Made by a program: the position numbers and the translations under genes. A stretch of DNA of 53,901 nucleotides from Chloroflexota bacterium (lineage in GTDB: Bacteria; Chloroflexota; Anaerolineae; Aggregatilineales; Phototrophicaceae). The stretch's first letter is position 1, and each line of letters begins with the position of its first letter. A model generated the notes under the pieces. The model was given only the letters and a program-made list of their open reading frames with translations. It was not told the DNA's origin and searched no databases. The stretch lies in NCBI GenBank assembly GCA_011523615.1, contig WTGJ01000008.1:125250-179150 (forward strand). The letters are read 5' to 3'. This document shows, piece after piece, positions 15,220 to 22,739 of the stretch.

Positions 15220-16740
15220 TCATTCTTCCGTCACTGGCACATGGCCGAGGATCAACTGGGAGTCGATGCGGACGCTTTCGGCGGCGACCCAGCCCTGCAT
15301 GCCATCATAGCGGATCTGCCACCAGCCCCATTTGGCGGTGCGGCCGACGATGGGCGCGCGGGCGCCTGCTGGCAGGGTGCCGAGCAGGGCATCCTCTTCG
15401 CCAGGGTAGGCGCGGATGCTGGTGCGTTCACGGGCCCGGAGCTCATAGTCCGTAATGGGGCGCAGGGCGACCGCGCTCTGGTAGGTCACGGGGATTTCGG
15501 CATCACGCGCGGCGGCGTTGAGTGCGAGGTAGCGGGCATAGACCCAGCCAATGCGGCCTTCATTCACGATTTGGTACCAACTGCCGTCGACATTGCGGCC
15601 GATGATGGGGTGGTTGCTGCCGTAGGTGATGACGTCGAGGATGGTCGATTCGCGCGTTTCGGGGACGTTGCGCACGTTCAGGCGACCGGTGGTGACTCTA
15701 CCCTGACCATAGGTGACGACATCGATGAAGGGCGTGGGCGCCGGGCGCGGGGCCTGGACGACTGTCCGTCCTGAAGAAGGCGCAGAAACCGGTGCCGCAC
15801 CTGGCCCTTCGCGCCTGAGCTGGAAGTAGAGGAATGCGAAATGGCTGTTGTCGTTGTATTCGATGTGAATCGAATGCGGCCCGGGCGAGAGATCGCGCGA
15901 GACGGCGAGCGTGCCGCCCTGGGGGTTGCTCCAGGTATCCAACCAGACCTGGCCGTCGATGATCAAGCGGACGCCATCATCATGGTGCACTTCGAGGATC
16001 CCGGTGTAGCGGCCGCCCTGCAGGGTGAGATTGATCCCATAACGAGCGGACCACTGGTCCCGCTTGACGCCGGTCTGAGGGCGGCCTTCTCCCCAATCGT
16101 TGTTGATCGGTTCGCTGAACTGGGTGACTTGCGGTTCGCCGCTGAGATTCTGATTGTTGTAGAACTGGGCATACCAGTTGTCTGGAATGATGACGATATT
16201 CCCCTCGGACAGCGCGTCGGGCGGATAAGAGACCGGCGCCGGTGGGCGTGTGATGTTGTACCAGTTCAGGTGCAGGTTGGCGTAACCGTTCACTTCGCGG
16301 TAATCGACCTGAAAGTGGTGTTGCCCTTCTGCCAATTGCAGTTCTGCGTATAAGGTCTGCCCGGGTTGTGGGGCGTCATAGGTGGAGAGGACGAGCTGAT
16401 GGTCGACGAAGAAATTGAAAGCGTCATCCACGCGGAATTCGAAACGGTAGGTGCCGCCGGAGAGGTATGGATCGGCGCCGAAGCGAGCGCTGAAGCCATC
16501 CGACGGGATGCCCTCGCCGGGGGAATGCACCCCCCAATCGAAAGATAGATTGCCTTCTTGACGGCGGATCTTCGGTGCACCGATGAGGTACTGATTGTCA
16601 TAGTATTCGGCGAACCAGCTCGCCGTATCCTGTGCGTGTGAAAAAAGCCCCGGGAGAATGAGCATGAGGATCAGCAGAGCCAGCAGCGGGCGCAGCGCCC
16701 GGCGGCCGGTGAGTGGGTGTAGCCTTGGGTAGCGGAACAT
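15220..16740 (-). CDS. Secreted protein with two PA14-like and two SH3-like domains
   Basis: 506 aa. A signal peptide ends near residue 37 (LFSHAQ). Two PA14-like beta-sandwiches follow, about 40-162 (WFAEYYDNQYLIGAP, VDDAFNFFVDHQLVL) and about 190-310 (WYAQFYNNQNLSGEP, HHDDGVRLIIDGQVWLD). After a Pro/Ala linker come bacterial SH3-type repeats, one at about 350-400 (RLNVRNVPETRE to GWVYARYL) and one at about 430-485 (RTSIRAYPGEEDALLG to GWVAAESV). PA14 modules bind carbohydrates and SH3b modules bind cell-wall peptides, so an envelope or adhesion role is likely; no catalytic domain is visible. AAGGGG precedes the ATG at 16740. Confidence 0.85.
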   Translation of the reverse strand: MFRYPRLHPLTGRRALRPLLALLILMLILPGLFSHAQDTASWFAEYYDNQYLIGAPKIRRQEGNLSFDWGVHSPGEGIPSDGFSARFGADPYLSGGTYRFEFRVDDAFNFFVDHQLVLSTYDAPQPGQTLYAELQLAEGQHHFQVDYREVNGYANLHLNWYNITRPPAPVSYPPDALSEGNIVIIPDNWYAQFYNNQNLSGEPQVTQFSEPINNDWGEGRPQTGVKRDQWSARYGINLTLQGGRYTGILEVHHDDGVRLIIDGQVWLDTWSNPQGGTLAVSRDLSPGPHSIHIEYNDNSHFAFLYFQLRREGPGAAPVSAPSSGRTVVQAPRPAPTPFIDVVTYGQGRVTTGRLNVRNVPETRESTILDVITYGSNHPIIGRNVDGSWYQIVNEGRIGWVYARYLALNAAARDAEIPVTYQSAVALRPITDYELRARERTSIRAYPGEEDALLGTLPAGARAPIVGRTAKWGWWQIRYDGMQGWVAAESVRIDSQLILGHVPVTEE

Positions 16741-16832
16741 GGTTTCCCCTTGCGCGGTTAATGCATCGTATTTCTAGGATACTTCAAATCGCCGCGAGAC
16801 TTCAATTGGATGGAAAAGAAGGGCCGTAGGGA

Positions 16833-17624
16833 TCAGTGATTCACATAACGCAAATCGTGTTCGCCGCGCATCGCACTCTGCGATAGCTGGAGGAAGCCGG
16901 CCACGTGGCTGATTTTGTGCAGGGGGATGCTTTTGACGATGCGGGAGGAACCGTTGGTGCGCCGTTGTCGGAACTGCAGGCGGCCGTGGCGGATGCGCAG
17001 CTCCAGTTCGGGCCAGGCGATTTCCCGACTCCTGATGGTCACGCCGTTCGGCCAGACGAGCAGGTTGCGGTTCAAGCGCACCGGGCGGTCGTGCTGGAGT
17101 TGCGCGCGCATCTTCTGTGCGGCGGCCTGTGCGAGATAAGGGCGGATCAGGCGGGCGATGCGTCGCAGGTTGCCATGCGCCGGCCGCAGCCGATAGACGC
17201 GCTCATCTTCCATGCGGAAACGGAGCGATCCCCAGGGAAACAGGGCCGGGTTGCGCAGGTTTTCGTGGTATTGCTGCACTTGATTCCAGCGATAGCGTTT
17301 CTGGCTGCGTCCTTGATGCCAGGTGAAACCCTGATCGTAGAGGTAGATGGTCTGGTTGGGGCGGCTGGCGGCCAGCACCAGCTGGGTGACGAAACGGCTG
17401 CAGGAGATGGCCAGCAGCAGGATGGCGGCCAGTTTGCCGATATCGAGCCAGAGCGAATTGATCAGGGGCGGATCGCTGGCGGCGTTCATGGCGGCATAGG
17501 CGGCGGCCGCTGAGCTGGCCAGGACGAGGGCGATGCTGAGCGCTTGCCGCCGTTGGGAGCGGCGATTCTGGTTCCAATACAGGAGGTTGGCATGGGGACC
17601 GCGAGGGTCACTGGCGTTCATCAT
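16833..17624 (-). CDS. Two-TM membrane protein with PH-like cytoplasmic region, unknown function
   Basis: 263 aa. Two TM helices (about 28-45 and 60-86) are followed by a long soluble part with beta-strands such as TIYLYDQGFTWHQG, YRWNQVQQYHE and WGSLRFRMEDERVYRLRP, resembling the PH-like domains of DUF6585-type bacterial membrane proteins. It is strongly basic. Two consecutive ATG codons (17624, 17621) follow AGAGGTC. It lies downstream of gatC on the same strand. The function is not recognised. Confidence 0.65.
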   Translation of the reverse strand: MMNASDPRGPHANLLYWNQNRRSQRRQALSIALVLASSAAAAYAAMNAASDPPLINSLWLDIGKLAAILLLAISCSRFVTQLVLAASRPNQTIYLYDQGFTWHQGRSQKRYRWNQVQQYHENLRNPALFPWGSLRFRMEDERVYRLRPAHGNLRRIARLIRPYLAQAAAQKMRAQLQHDRPVRLNRNLLVWPNGVTIRSREIAWPELELRIRHGRLQFRQRRTNGSSRIVKSIPLHKISHVAGFLQLSQSAMRGEHDLRYVNH

Positions 17625-17710
17625 GACCTCTGGAGGCAGGGTGATTCAGGGAGCGGGTGCGCCCTTCCCACCCAGCATAAGGCAATTATCGTTCAGCGCG
17701 AATCGGCCCA

Positions 17711-18040
17711 TCATTCGTTTTCGGGCAAGACGGCAGGGACGCGAAACTGATCGTCCTGCTGTTCCGGCGCATTGGCCAGCACTTGTTCGATGGCGAGGGG
17801 CGGGCTGGCGAGATCGGGCCGGAGTTGATCCGGCGTCACACTGGGGCGGGTGCTCTTGGGGAGCTTGTGGGTATCCACTTCGGAGATCTTCTGAAAATGG
17901 GCCAACACAGCGGAGAGTTGCTTTTGGAAGAGCGCAATTTCCGCTTCGTTCAGCTCCAGCCGGGCCAGCGCGGCGATGTGGCACACCACGTCACGCGAGA
18001 GGGCGCTTGGGTGAGGCGGTTGCTCAGTCATCTCTACCAT
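17711..18040 (-). CDS. gatC: Asp-tRNA(Asn)/Glu-tRNA(Gln) amidotransferase subunit GatC
   Basis: 109 aa, the expected size. SRDVVCHIAALARLELNE near the N-terminus and the IsEVDT motif (ISEVDTHKLPKSTRP) are diagnostic of GatC, which stabilises GatA and GatB in the transamidosome. gatA and gatB are not adjacent, so the complex is encoded dispersed. ATG at 18040 has no Shine-Dalgarno sequence, but a TACCCT box ends 6 nt upstream, suggesting a leaderless start; an alternative ATG is at 18031. Confidence 0.92.
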   Translation of the reverse strand: MVEMTEQPPHPSALSRDVVCHIAALARLELNEAEIALFQKQLSAVLAHFQKISEVDTHKLPKSTRPSVTPDQLRPDLASPPLAIEQVLANAPEQQDDQFRVPAVLPENE

Positions 18041-18046
18041 GGGGAA

Positions 18047-18052
18047 AGGGTA
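18047..18052 (-). promoter_or_regulatory. -10-like box (TACCCT) 6 nt before gatC
   Basis: TACCCT on the minus strand, then TTCCCC, then ATG. It shares the geometry of the boxes before priA and the methyltransferase gene at 36525. It is weak on its own and relevant as part of the series. Confidence 0.3.
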
Positions 18053-18072
18053 GCGCCAAACGGGGCGGCCCG

Positions 18073-18801
18073 TCAATCGGGAAGCGAGTCTATGGCCTTG
18101 CGCCAGCGAACCGGCCGCAACAGCTGACGATCGAAGGCGGAGATCTGCGCTTCCCCCAGGCGCTCGAGGGTGGCGCGCACCGCTGTGGAGTCTCGCCGCA
18201 AAGAGGCGACATCGATGCCCTGGCACGTGGGCGGCAACCAGTGCAGCCACTGGACGCTGCGCAGGAGCATTTTATAGGCGCCGCGCCAGTTGCCGCGCTC
18301 GATCTGGTAATAAGCGACCCCGACTTGCAGGATGGCGCGATAGAGGTCGCGTTCGGGTCCAGGGGTGGCCATCCAGAGTTCTTCGAAGAGGTCGTGCTGG
18401 CGGTAATATTGGCCGGCGTTGAATTGGGCGATGCCTTCCTGAGCGAGCGGGGGCAGGGCTCCTTGGCAGGCGCAATCGAGCGCGGCCAGGGTTTCGCTGC
18501 TCGGCGCGCGCGCGAAATCGGTGAGCAGAGTGGGGGCTTCCGCCAGGATGGCGCTGGGTGAGAAGGCGAAATCCGCGCCATAGCGGAACGATTCTGCGCG
18601 CGCTTCGCTGTCTTCGCTGATCAGAAAAAGCGGGATGCGGCGGGTCGCTGGGGAAGCTTTGGGAAGGGTGAGCCAGGTGGACCAATCGGGCAGCGCGGAA
18701 TCCACGAAGAGGGCGGCCGCAGCGTACTGTACCAGGCGAGCGACGAGGCGGCGGCGGCTGGCGAAGCGCTGGCTGCGGAAATGTGAGCGGGTGCGCACCA
18801 T
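18073..18801 (-). CDS. Receiver-like plus DUF309 protein, possibly 5'-truncated
   Basis: 242 aa from the first ATG. The C-terminal domain (about 125-205) matches DUF309: FNAGQYYRQHDLFEELW, then YRAILQVGVAYYQIERGNWRGA, a helical bundle of unknown activity. The N-terminal part looks like a degenerate response-regulator receiver (AAALFVDSALPDW, IPLFLISEDSEA, GADFAFSP). The frame stays open 56 codons upstream of the ATG, to a stop at 18970-18972, and encodes a plausible first beta-strand (PTLIFATVQAS) but no ATG, GTG or TTG. Either a non-canonical start is used or the 5' end was lost when the methyltransferase module arrived at about 18.97 kb. It leads gatC by 32 nt. Confidence 0.7.
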   Translation of the reverse strand: MVRTRSHFRSQRFASRRRLVARLVQYAAAALFVDSALPDWSTWLTLPKASPATRRIPLFLISEDSEARAESFRYGADFAFSPSAILAEAPTLLTDFARAPSSETLAALDCACQGALPPLAQEGIAQFNAGQYYRQHDLFEELWMATPGPERDLYRAILQVGVAYYQIERGNWRGAYKMLLRSVQWLHWLPPTCQGIDVASLRRDSTAVRATLERLGEAQISAFDRQLLRPVRWRKAIDSLPD

Positions 18802-18974
18802 CAGCTCTGCCGCCCAGGGGGTGGAGGCCTGGACGGTGGCGAAGATCAGGGTGGGGCGAGCGGGTTCAGCGATGGCGCTGCCAGAATTGGATCGTTTGAT
18901 TGTGGGAGTAAATTGCGGTTTGTTCCATTGGCTTGGCGTAATATCTAAAAGTTCACCCTGAACATTGACCTAAT

Positions 18975-20441
18975 TTACAAGTAACCATCTCTTACTTCCA
19001 ACGCTTTTTTATGAGCGTCCTGTTGCGCGAATTCGGCAAGCGTTTCATCTTTCATCCAACCAACTTTCCTGTTCTCCCTGATCAATCCGCTCAAAGTGAG
19101 ATTGTTTCGTTTGCGCTGATTGCATGGGCCACATAGCAGGATGCGATTGAGGATGTGGTTCTCGCCACGGTCTGATTTGGGTGTGATGTGGTCAAGTTGC
19201 ATGAACTCTCGCTCAAGGGTGCGGCCACAGCCGCCGCAAATCACCCCGTCCCCGTTTTTCTGCGCCACTTCTAACAATGTCGCCATCTCCTTGCGCGATA
19301 ACTTTTGCCAGGGTGCCAGCGGCCGAGTGATTTTTAGGTCCAGTCTGGGAGCCGCTATCTCGTTATCATCCGTGCGTTCAGGGGGTTGGGTTTCGTAATG
19401 CACATCGCCCCTTGCCATTAGATATGGCTTTTCAGATTCACCCTCTACTTCCATCTGCTCTTGATACAGTCGCGTTAACACAGCTTCATGGGCTTTATCC
19501 CAAATATCGATGCCCACCCACTGACGGCCCAGTTTTTCGGCAGCGACAGGGGTGGTAGCACAGCCACAAAAGGGATCGAGCACGATGTCATTGGGATTGG
19601 ACAAAGCCTCGATGATGCGCCCATATAAAGCAAGCGGTTTCTGGGTGGGATAGCCAAAACGTTCCCTCGAAGTTCTGCCCACAGCATCAATATCTGTCCA
19701 ATAATCCCTGCAATTTACCATTGTGTAATATCTGCCGTGTTCATCTACATACAATTTGATATGCGTCTTAGAAAATAAAACGACTTGATAAACCCCAAAT
19801 TCATCTTCTTGTAATTTTTCAGATGGGCTGTGCTTCAATTGACCGGTGAGATATGAACGCTCCTTTTGGATATTGAAAGTCAATTGATTGCTTTTTGTAT
19901 AAAACAAGATGATGTCATGCTTCCTGCCAAAGTGCGTCTTTGACGCGCCCCCGGTTCTATAGCACCACACAATTTCATTCCGGAAATTCTTGTGCCCGAA
20001 AATTGAATCCATCAAACACTTCACGTAAGCATGAGCCGTATGGTCAATGTGCAGGCAGATGCTCCCATCGTCCCGCAATACACGCCGCATTTCCATGAGA
20101 CGGACGCCCAACCAGCACAGGTAAGCGCCCATATCATCGCCATATGAAGAACGTGCCATTTCGATGACTTCCCAGGACTCAGGCCAATCGTCAAAGATGC
20201 TATCTCGCCATTCTGGGTGAGCGTCCTCATCCCAACGCCAGCGGTCTTTGAAACCAGCGCCTGCCGCGAGACTATCGGGCGTAGCATGAAAATCGCGCCC
20301 TTTCTTGAATGGTGGGTCAGTGGCGATCAAATGAACGCTATTGCTATTCATATTGCGGAGAACATCCAGGTTATCGCAGTGAAATAAGGTGCGATTTTCC
20401 CAGTTGGGAATTCCAAACTTGTCGTATCCCTGCTCGCTCAT
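18975..20441 (-). CDS. DNA methyltransferase fused to an HNH nuclease domain (copy 1)
   Basis: 488 aa from the ATG at 20441 (GGGGAT upstream); a TTG at 20465 is an alternative. Beta-class order: motif IV TDPPFKKG near residue 47, target-recognition region in the middle, then motif I as LDPFCGCATTPVAAEKLGRQWVGIDI (about 290-315), so it modifies N6-adenine or N4-cytosine with S-adenosylmethionine. The C-terminus (about 410-470) carries an HNH fold: CGGCGR, LDHITPKSDRGENH, LCGPCNQRKRN, with Cys pairs for a structural zinc. The combination implies a restriction-modification-like protein or nuclease-assisted modification. It is homologous along its length to 35086-36525. AT-richer than the surroundings. 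Confidence 0.88.
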   Translation of the reverse strand: MSEQGYDKFGIPNWENRTLFHCDNLDVLRNMNSNSVHLIATDPPFKKGRDFHATPDSLAAGAGFKDRWRWDEDAHPEWRDSIFDDWPESWEVIEMARSSYGDDMGAYLCWLGVRLMEMRRVLRDDGSICLHIDHTAHAYVKCLMDSIFGHKNFRNEIVWCYRTGGASKTHFGRKHDIILFYTKSNQLTFNIQKERSYLTGQLKHSPSEKLQEDEFGVYQVVLFSKTHIKLYVDEHGRYYTMVNCRDYWTDIDAVGRTSRERFGYPTQKPLALYGRIIEALSNPNDIVLDPFCGCATTPVAAEKLGRQWVGIDIWDKAHEAVLTRLYQEQMEVEGESEKPYLMARGDVHYETQPPERTDDNEIAAPRLDLKITRPLAPWQKLSRKEMATLLEVAQKNGDGVICGGCGRTLEREFMQLDHITPKSDRGENHILNRILLCGPCNQRKRNNLTLSGLIRENRKVGWMKDETLAEFAQQDAHKKALEVRDGYL

Positions 20442-20470
20442 AGTATCCCCATCGTCATGCCTCAATTATA
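20438..20470 (-). promoter_or_regulatory. -10 box and six-codon leader ORF before the methyltransferase-HNH gene
   Basis: TATAAT (20470-20465) is followed 6 nt later by ATG ACG ATG GGG ATA CTA TGA (20458-20438). Its stop overlaps the methyltransferase start codon as ATGA. A leaderless mini-ORF (MTMGIL) translationally coupled to the gene is possible, though the only proof is the sequence geometry. Confidence 0.4.
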
Positions 20471-20492
20471 TCGCGCCTGATTTGTAATTGAT

Positions 20493-20515
20493 TCTCAAGC
20501 ATGTTTGCTTTGAGA
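20493..20515 (-). repeat. Hairpin between the two methyltransferase genes
   Basis: TCTCAAGCA (20493-20501) pairs with TGCTTTGAGA (20506-20515) with one bulged base and a 4-nt loop. It lies downstream of the methyltransferase at 20587-21495 and upstream of the next one, so it could end the first transcript or be part of the second gene's control region. Confidence 0.4.
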
Positions 20516-20586
20516 TATAATTCCATTCGTTTGGTGGGATTTTTCATAGCTTGCTCGCTTCGTAGGCAGTGGGGCGGTTTCTCAGG

Positions 20587-21495
20587 CTATGGCATCCAGA
20601 CGCTCACAATCAATGTCACGAATCGAGACAATCTTATTGAGATAGATGGAACAATACGCTCCGTTCTCCTGTACTGGGTGCGAATTCTGTAATTTTCATG
20701 TGTCGCTGCAAAGTACTGAGGATCAATATCTACACCAAGGTATCTTCTACCCAACTGCATCGCCGCCACTGCGGCCGTACCGCTGCCACAAAACGGGTCC
20801 AGGATCACATCGTTTTCGTCCGTAGTCATCAAAATCATTCGCTCGAGAAGTGGAACGGGTAGTTGGCAGGGATGATTTTCGATGCGGCGCTTCCGATGAC
20901 GAATGCGGTGAAGGTCGTCCCAGACATCACTGACGAGGTAGCCAAAGGGATGACGCAAGTGCTCTTTGCCGCCGTAATCCGTGTGAAACTCTTTACAGAC
21001 GCGGCAACGCTTGTGAGGCGCGCGCACGTCGTAAAATTTCATATCTTTGGTTTTGGAATACAGCAGGATGCCATAATGTGCCGGCTGTAAAGTTTTTCCC
21101 AACGGCCGCCCACCGGAATTCCAGGCAATCCAATGACGAAAGATGGCCAGCTCGTTGAGCTTCGCCGCGGTGAATGTGAGCAGTTTCGGAATGTTGTAGA
21201 CGAAGATGCTGCCCGTTGGTTTGAGGACGCGAATGCTCTCCTCCAGCCACTGGTACGTCCATTCAAGATATTGATGCAGTGGGAGATTGTCTTTGTAGGA
21301 GGCGTAATTCTTGTTCAAGTTGAAAGGAGGGTCAGCAAAGACCATATCCACACTGCCAGTTGCCAACCCACGCATATAGTTGAGACAATCTCCCAAGTGA
21401 ACCGTGTAGCGGTCAGTCACCACTTCGTTTTCAAAGGCCGGCTCCAAACCGGGGAGAATGGTCATACTATTTCTGTTGTTCGCTGACCGAGACAT
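20587..21495 (-). CDS. DNA methyltransferase, beta class (N4-cytosine or N6-adenine)
   Basis: 302 aa. Motif IV is ADPPFNLNKNY (near 54) and motif I is LDPFCGSGTAAVAAMQLGRRYLGVDI (about 231-256); motif X is the DYILxGDC-like RYTVHLGDCLNYM at 29. The central variable region includes CRVCKEFHTDYGGKEH, a Cys/His pattern that could bind metal. ATG at 21495 has GGAG 10 nt upstream; MTILPGLEP ten codons later is an alternative. It is a stand-alone methylase with no separate endonuclease gene next to it; the neighbouring HNH-fused methylase is the only nuclease candidate. AT-rich relative to its neighbours. Confidence 0.9.
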   Translation of the reverse strand: MSRSANNRNSMTILPGLEPAFENEVVTDRYTVHLGDCLNYMRGLATGSVDMVFADPPFNLNKNYASYKDNLPLHQYLEWTYQWLEESIRVLKPTGSIFVYNIPKLLTFTAAKLNELAIFRHWIAWNSGGRPLGKTLQPAHYGILLYSKTKDMKFYDVRAPHKRCRVCKEFHTDYGGKEHLRHPFGYLVSDVWDDLHRIRHRKRRIENHPCQLPVPLLERMILMTTDENDVILDPFCGSGTAAVAAMQLGRRYLGVDIDPQYFAATHENYRIRTQYRRTERIVPSISIRLSRFVTLIVSVWMP

Positions 21496-21522
21496 GAATG
21501 CCAGACTCCACCAATCCGAATT

Positions 21523-21528
21523 AGTATA
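21523..21528 (-). promoter_or_regulatory. -10 box (TATACT) for the methyltransferase gene
   Basis: TATACT on the minus strand, 27 nt before the ATG, in a short AT-rich gap that separates the gene from the CoA-transferase gene upstream. Confidence 0.35.
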
Positions 21529-21539
21529 TTTATTCTATT

Positions 21540-22739
21540 TTACTGGGTATGGGGTGTATTTCCCAATTGCACCGCCGCGCCACTGGCCAGCAGATCCGCC
21601 ACTTCTGCCTCGGAATAGCCCGCTTCTTCCAGCACAGCGCGCGTGTCTGCGCCGTAACGGGGCGCCGGCTGCTGGAGATCGGGCTGAGGTGGAGTGCCGC
21701 GGAGGTGGATGGGACTGCGCAACCAGGGCGCGTCATCCGCGGCGATGCCCAGCATTTCGCGCGCGTGGTGTTGGGGATGCTCTTGCGGGGCGGCACGCTC
21801 AGCGGCAACCTCGAAGCAGCAATCGGCCGGCCCAAGGAGCGTTTCCCATTCGGCGGCGGTTTTGCTGGCGAAGAGGGCGCGCAGCTCTTCGCGCAAGTCA
21901 TCTTGACGGGAAGCTTCGCTGTGGTCAACGAGGAGCCAATCTTCCCGACCGACGGCCAGCGCGAAGCGGCGCCAGAATTTCGCTTCCAGGGCGGAGAGGG
22001 TGACGATGCGGCCGCAACGAGCGCGGTAGCTGGCATAGGCGGCCAGGCCACCGCTCAGGCGGCGCGGGGCTCTCATCGTCTGGGGCCGGGCCAAGGCTTC
22101 CACCCAGCCGATGAGGGCGAAAGGCAGGGCGGCTTCGGCGAGGGAGATATCGACGAAAGAACCGGCGTCATCGCGTTCGCGGCGCAGGAGAGCGGCGAGG
22201 ATGCCAGCGGCCCCGAGGTAGGCGCCACCGACGTCGGCCATTTGCCCGGTGGGTGGTGGGTGTGACTGGCCATCCTCATGGTCGGCGAGGCCGGCGGCGG
22301 CGATGTAGTTCAAGTCGTGCGCGCTGCGCTGAGCATAGGGTCCTTCTTGCCCCCAACCGGAGAGCGCACAATAGATCAGGCGTGGGTTGCGCAGGCGCAG
22401 CTCCTCATAACCGCAACCGAGGCGCGCCATGACCCCCGGCCGGAAGCCTTCGAGCAGGACATCGGCGCTAGCAACAAGGCGGTGCAGGGCTTGCCGGCCC
22501 GGTTCATGCTTGAGGTCGAGGATGATGGAGCGTTTGCCGCGATTGACGGATTGAAAGAAGGCGCTGGTCTCGCCGATTCTCGGGGGAAACCAACGCCCAT
22601 AATCGCCGCCGTGTGGGTCTTCGATTTTGATGATTTCCGCGCCGAGTTGGGCGAGCAGCCAGGAGCAGACGTTGCCCGGTAGGAGGCGGGCGAGGTCGAG
22701 GACGCGGATGCCCAGGAGGGGTGGGACGCTGGGCTTCAT
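21540..22739 (-). CDS. CoA-transferase family III (CaiB/BaiF), racemase-like branch
   Basis: 399 aa from MKPSVPPLLGIRVLDLAR at 22739. The family pattern is clear: LGAEIIKIEDP, SVNRGKRSIILDLK, LLEGFRPGVMARLG, LSGWGQEGPYAQ. SAHDLNYIAAAG (His141/Asp142) and GQMADVGG correspond to the catalytic positions of alpha-methylacyl-CoA racemase rather than the transferase Asp alone, so an epimerase or isomerase acting on a branched acyl-CoA is at least as likely as CoA transfer. Its ATG overlaps the stop of the asparagine-synthetase-like gene in an ATGA, so the two are translationally coupled and probably act in one pathway. Confidence 0.88.
   Translation of the reverse strand: MKPSVPPLLGIRVLDLARLLPGNVCSWLLAQLGAEIIKIEDPHGGDYGRWFPPRIGETSAFFQSVNRGKRSIILDLKHEPGRQALHRLVASADVLLEGFRPGVMARLGCGYEELRLRNPRLIYCALSGWGQEGPYAQRSAHDLNYIAAAGLADHEDGQSHPPPTGQMADVGGAYLGAAGILAALLRRERDDAGSFVDISLAEAALPFALIGWVEALARPQTMRAPRRLSGGLAAYASYRARCGRIVTLSALEAKFWRRFALAVGREDWLLVDHSEASRQDDLREELRALFASKTAAEWETLLGPADCCFEVAAERAAPQEHPQHHAREMLGIAADDAPWLRSPIHLRGTPPQPDLQQPAPRYGADTRAVLEEAGYSEAEVADLLASGAAVQLGNTPHTQ

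Noticed and set aside
18975..21495. Methyltransferase module as an insertion sequence or integrative element
   Set aside because: No transposase, integrase, terminal inverted repeats or target-site duplications could be found at the edges.
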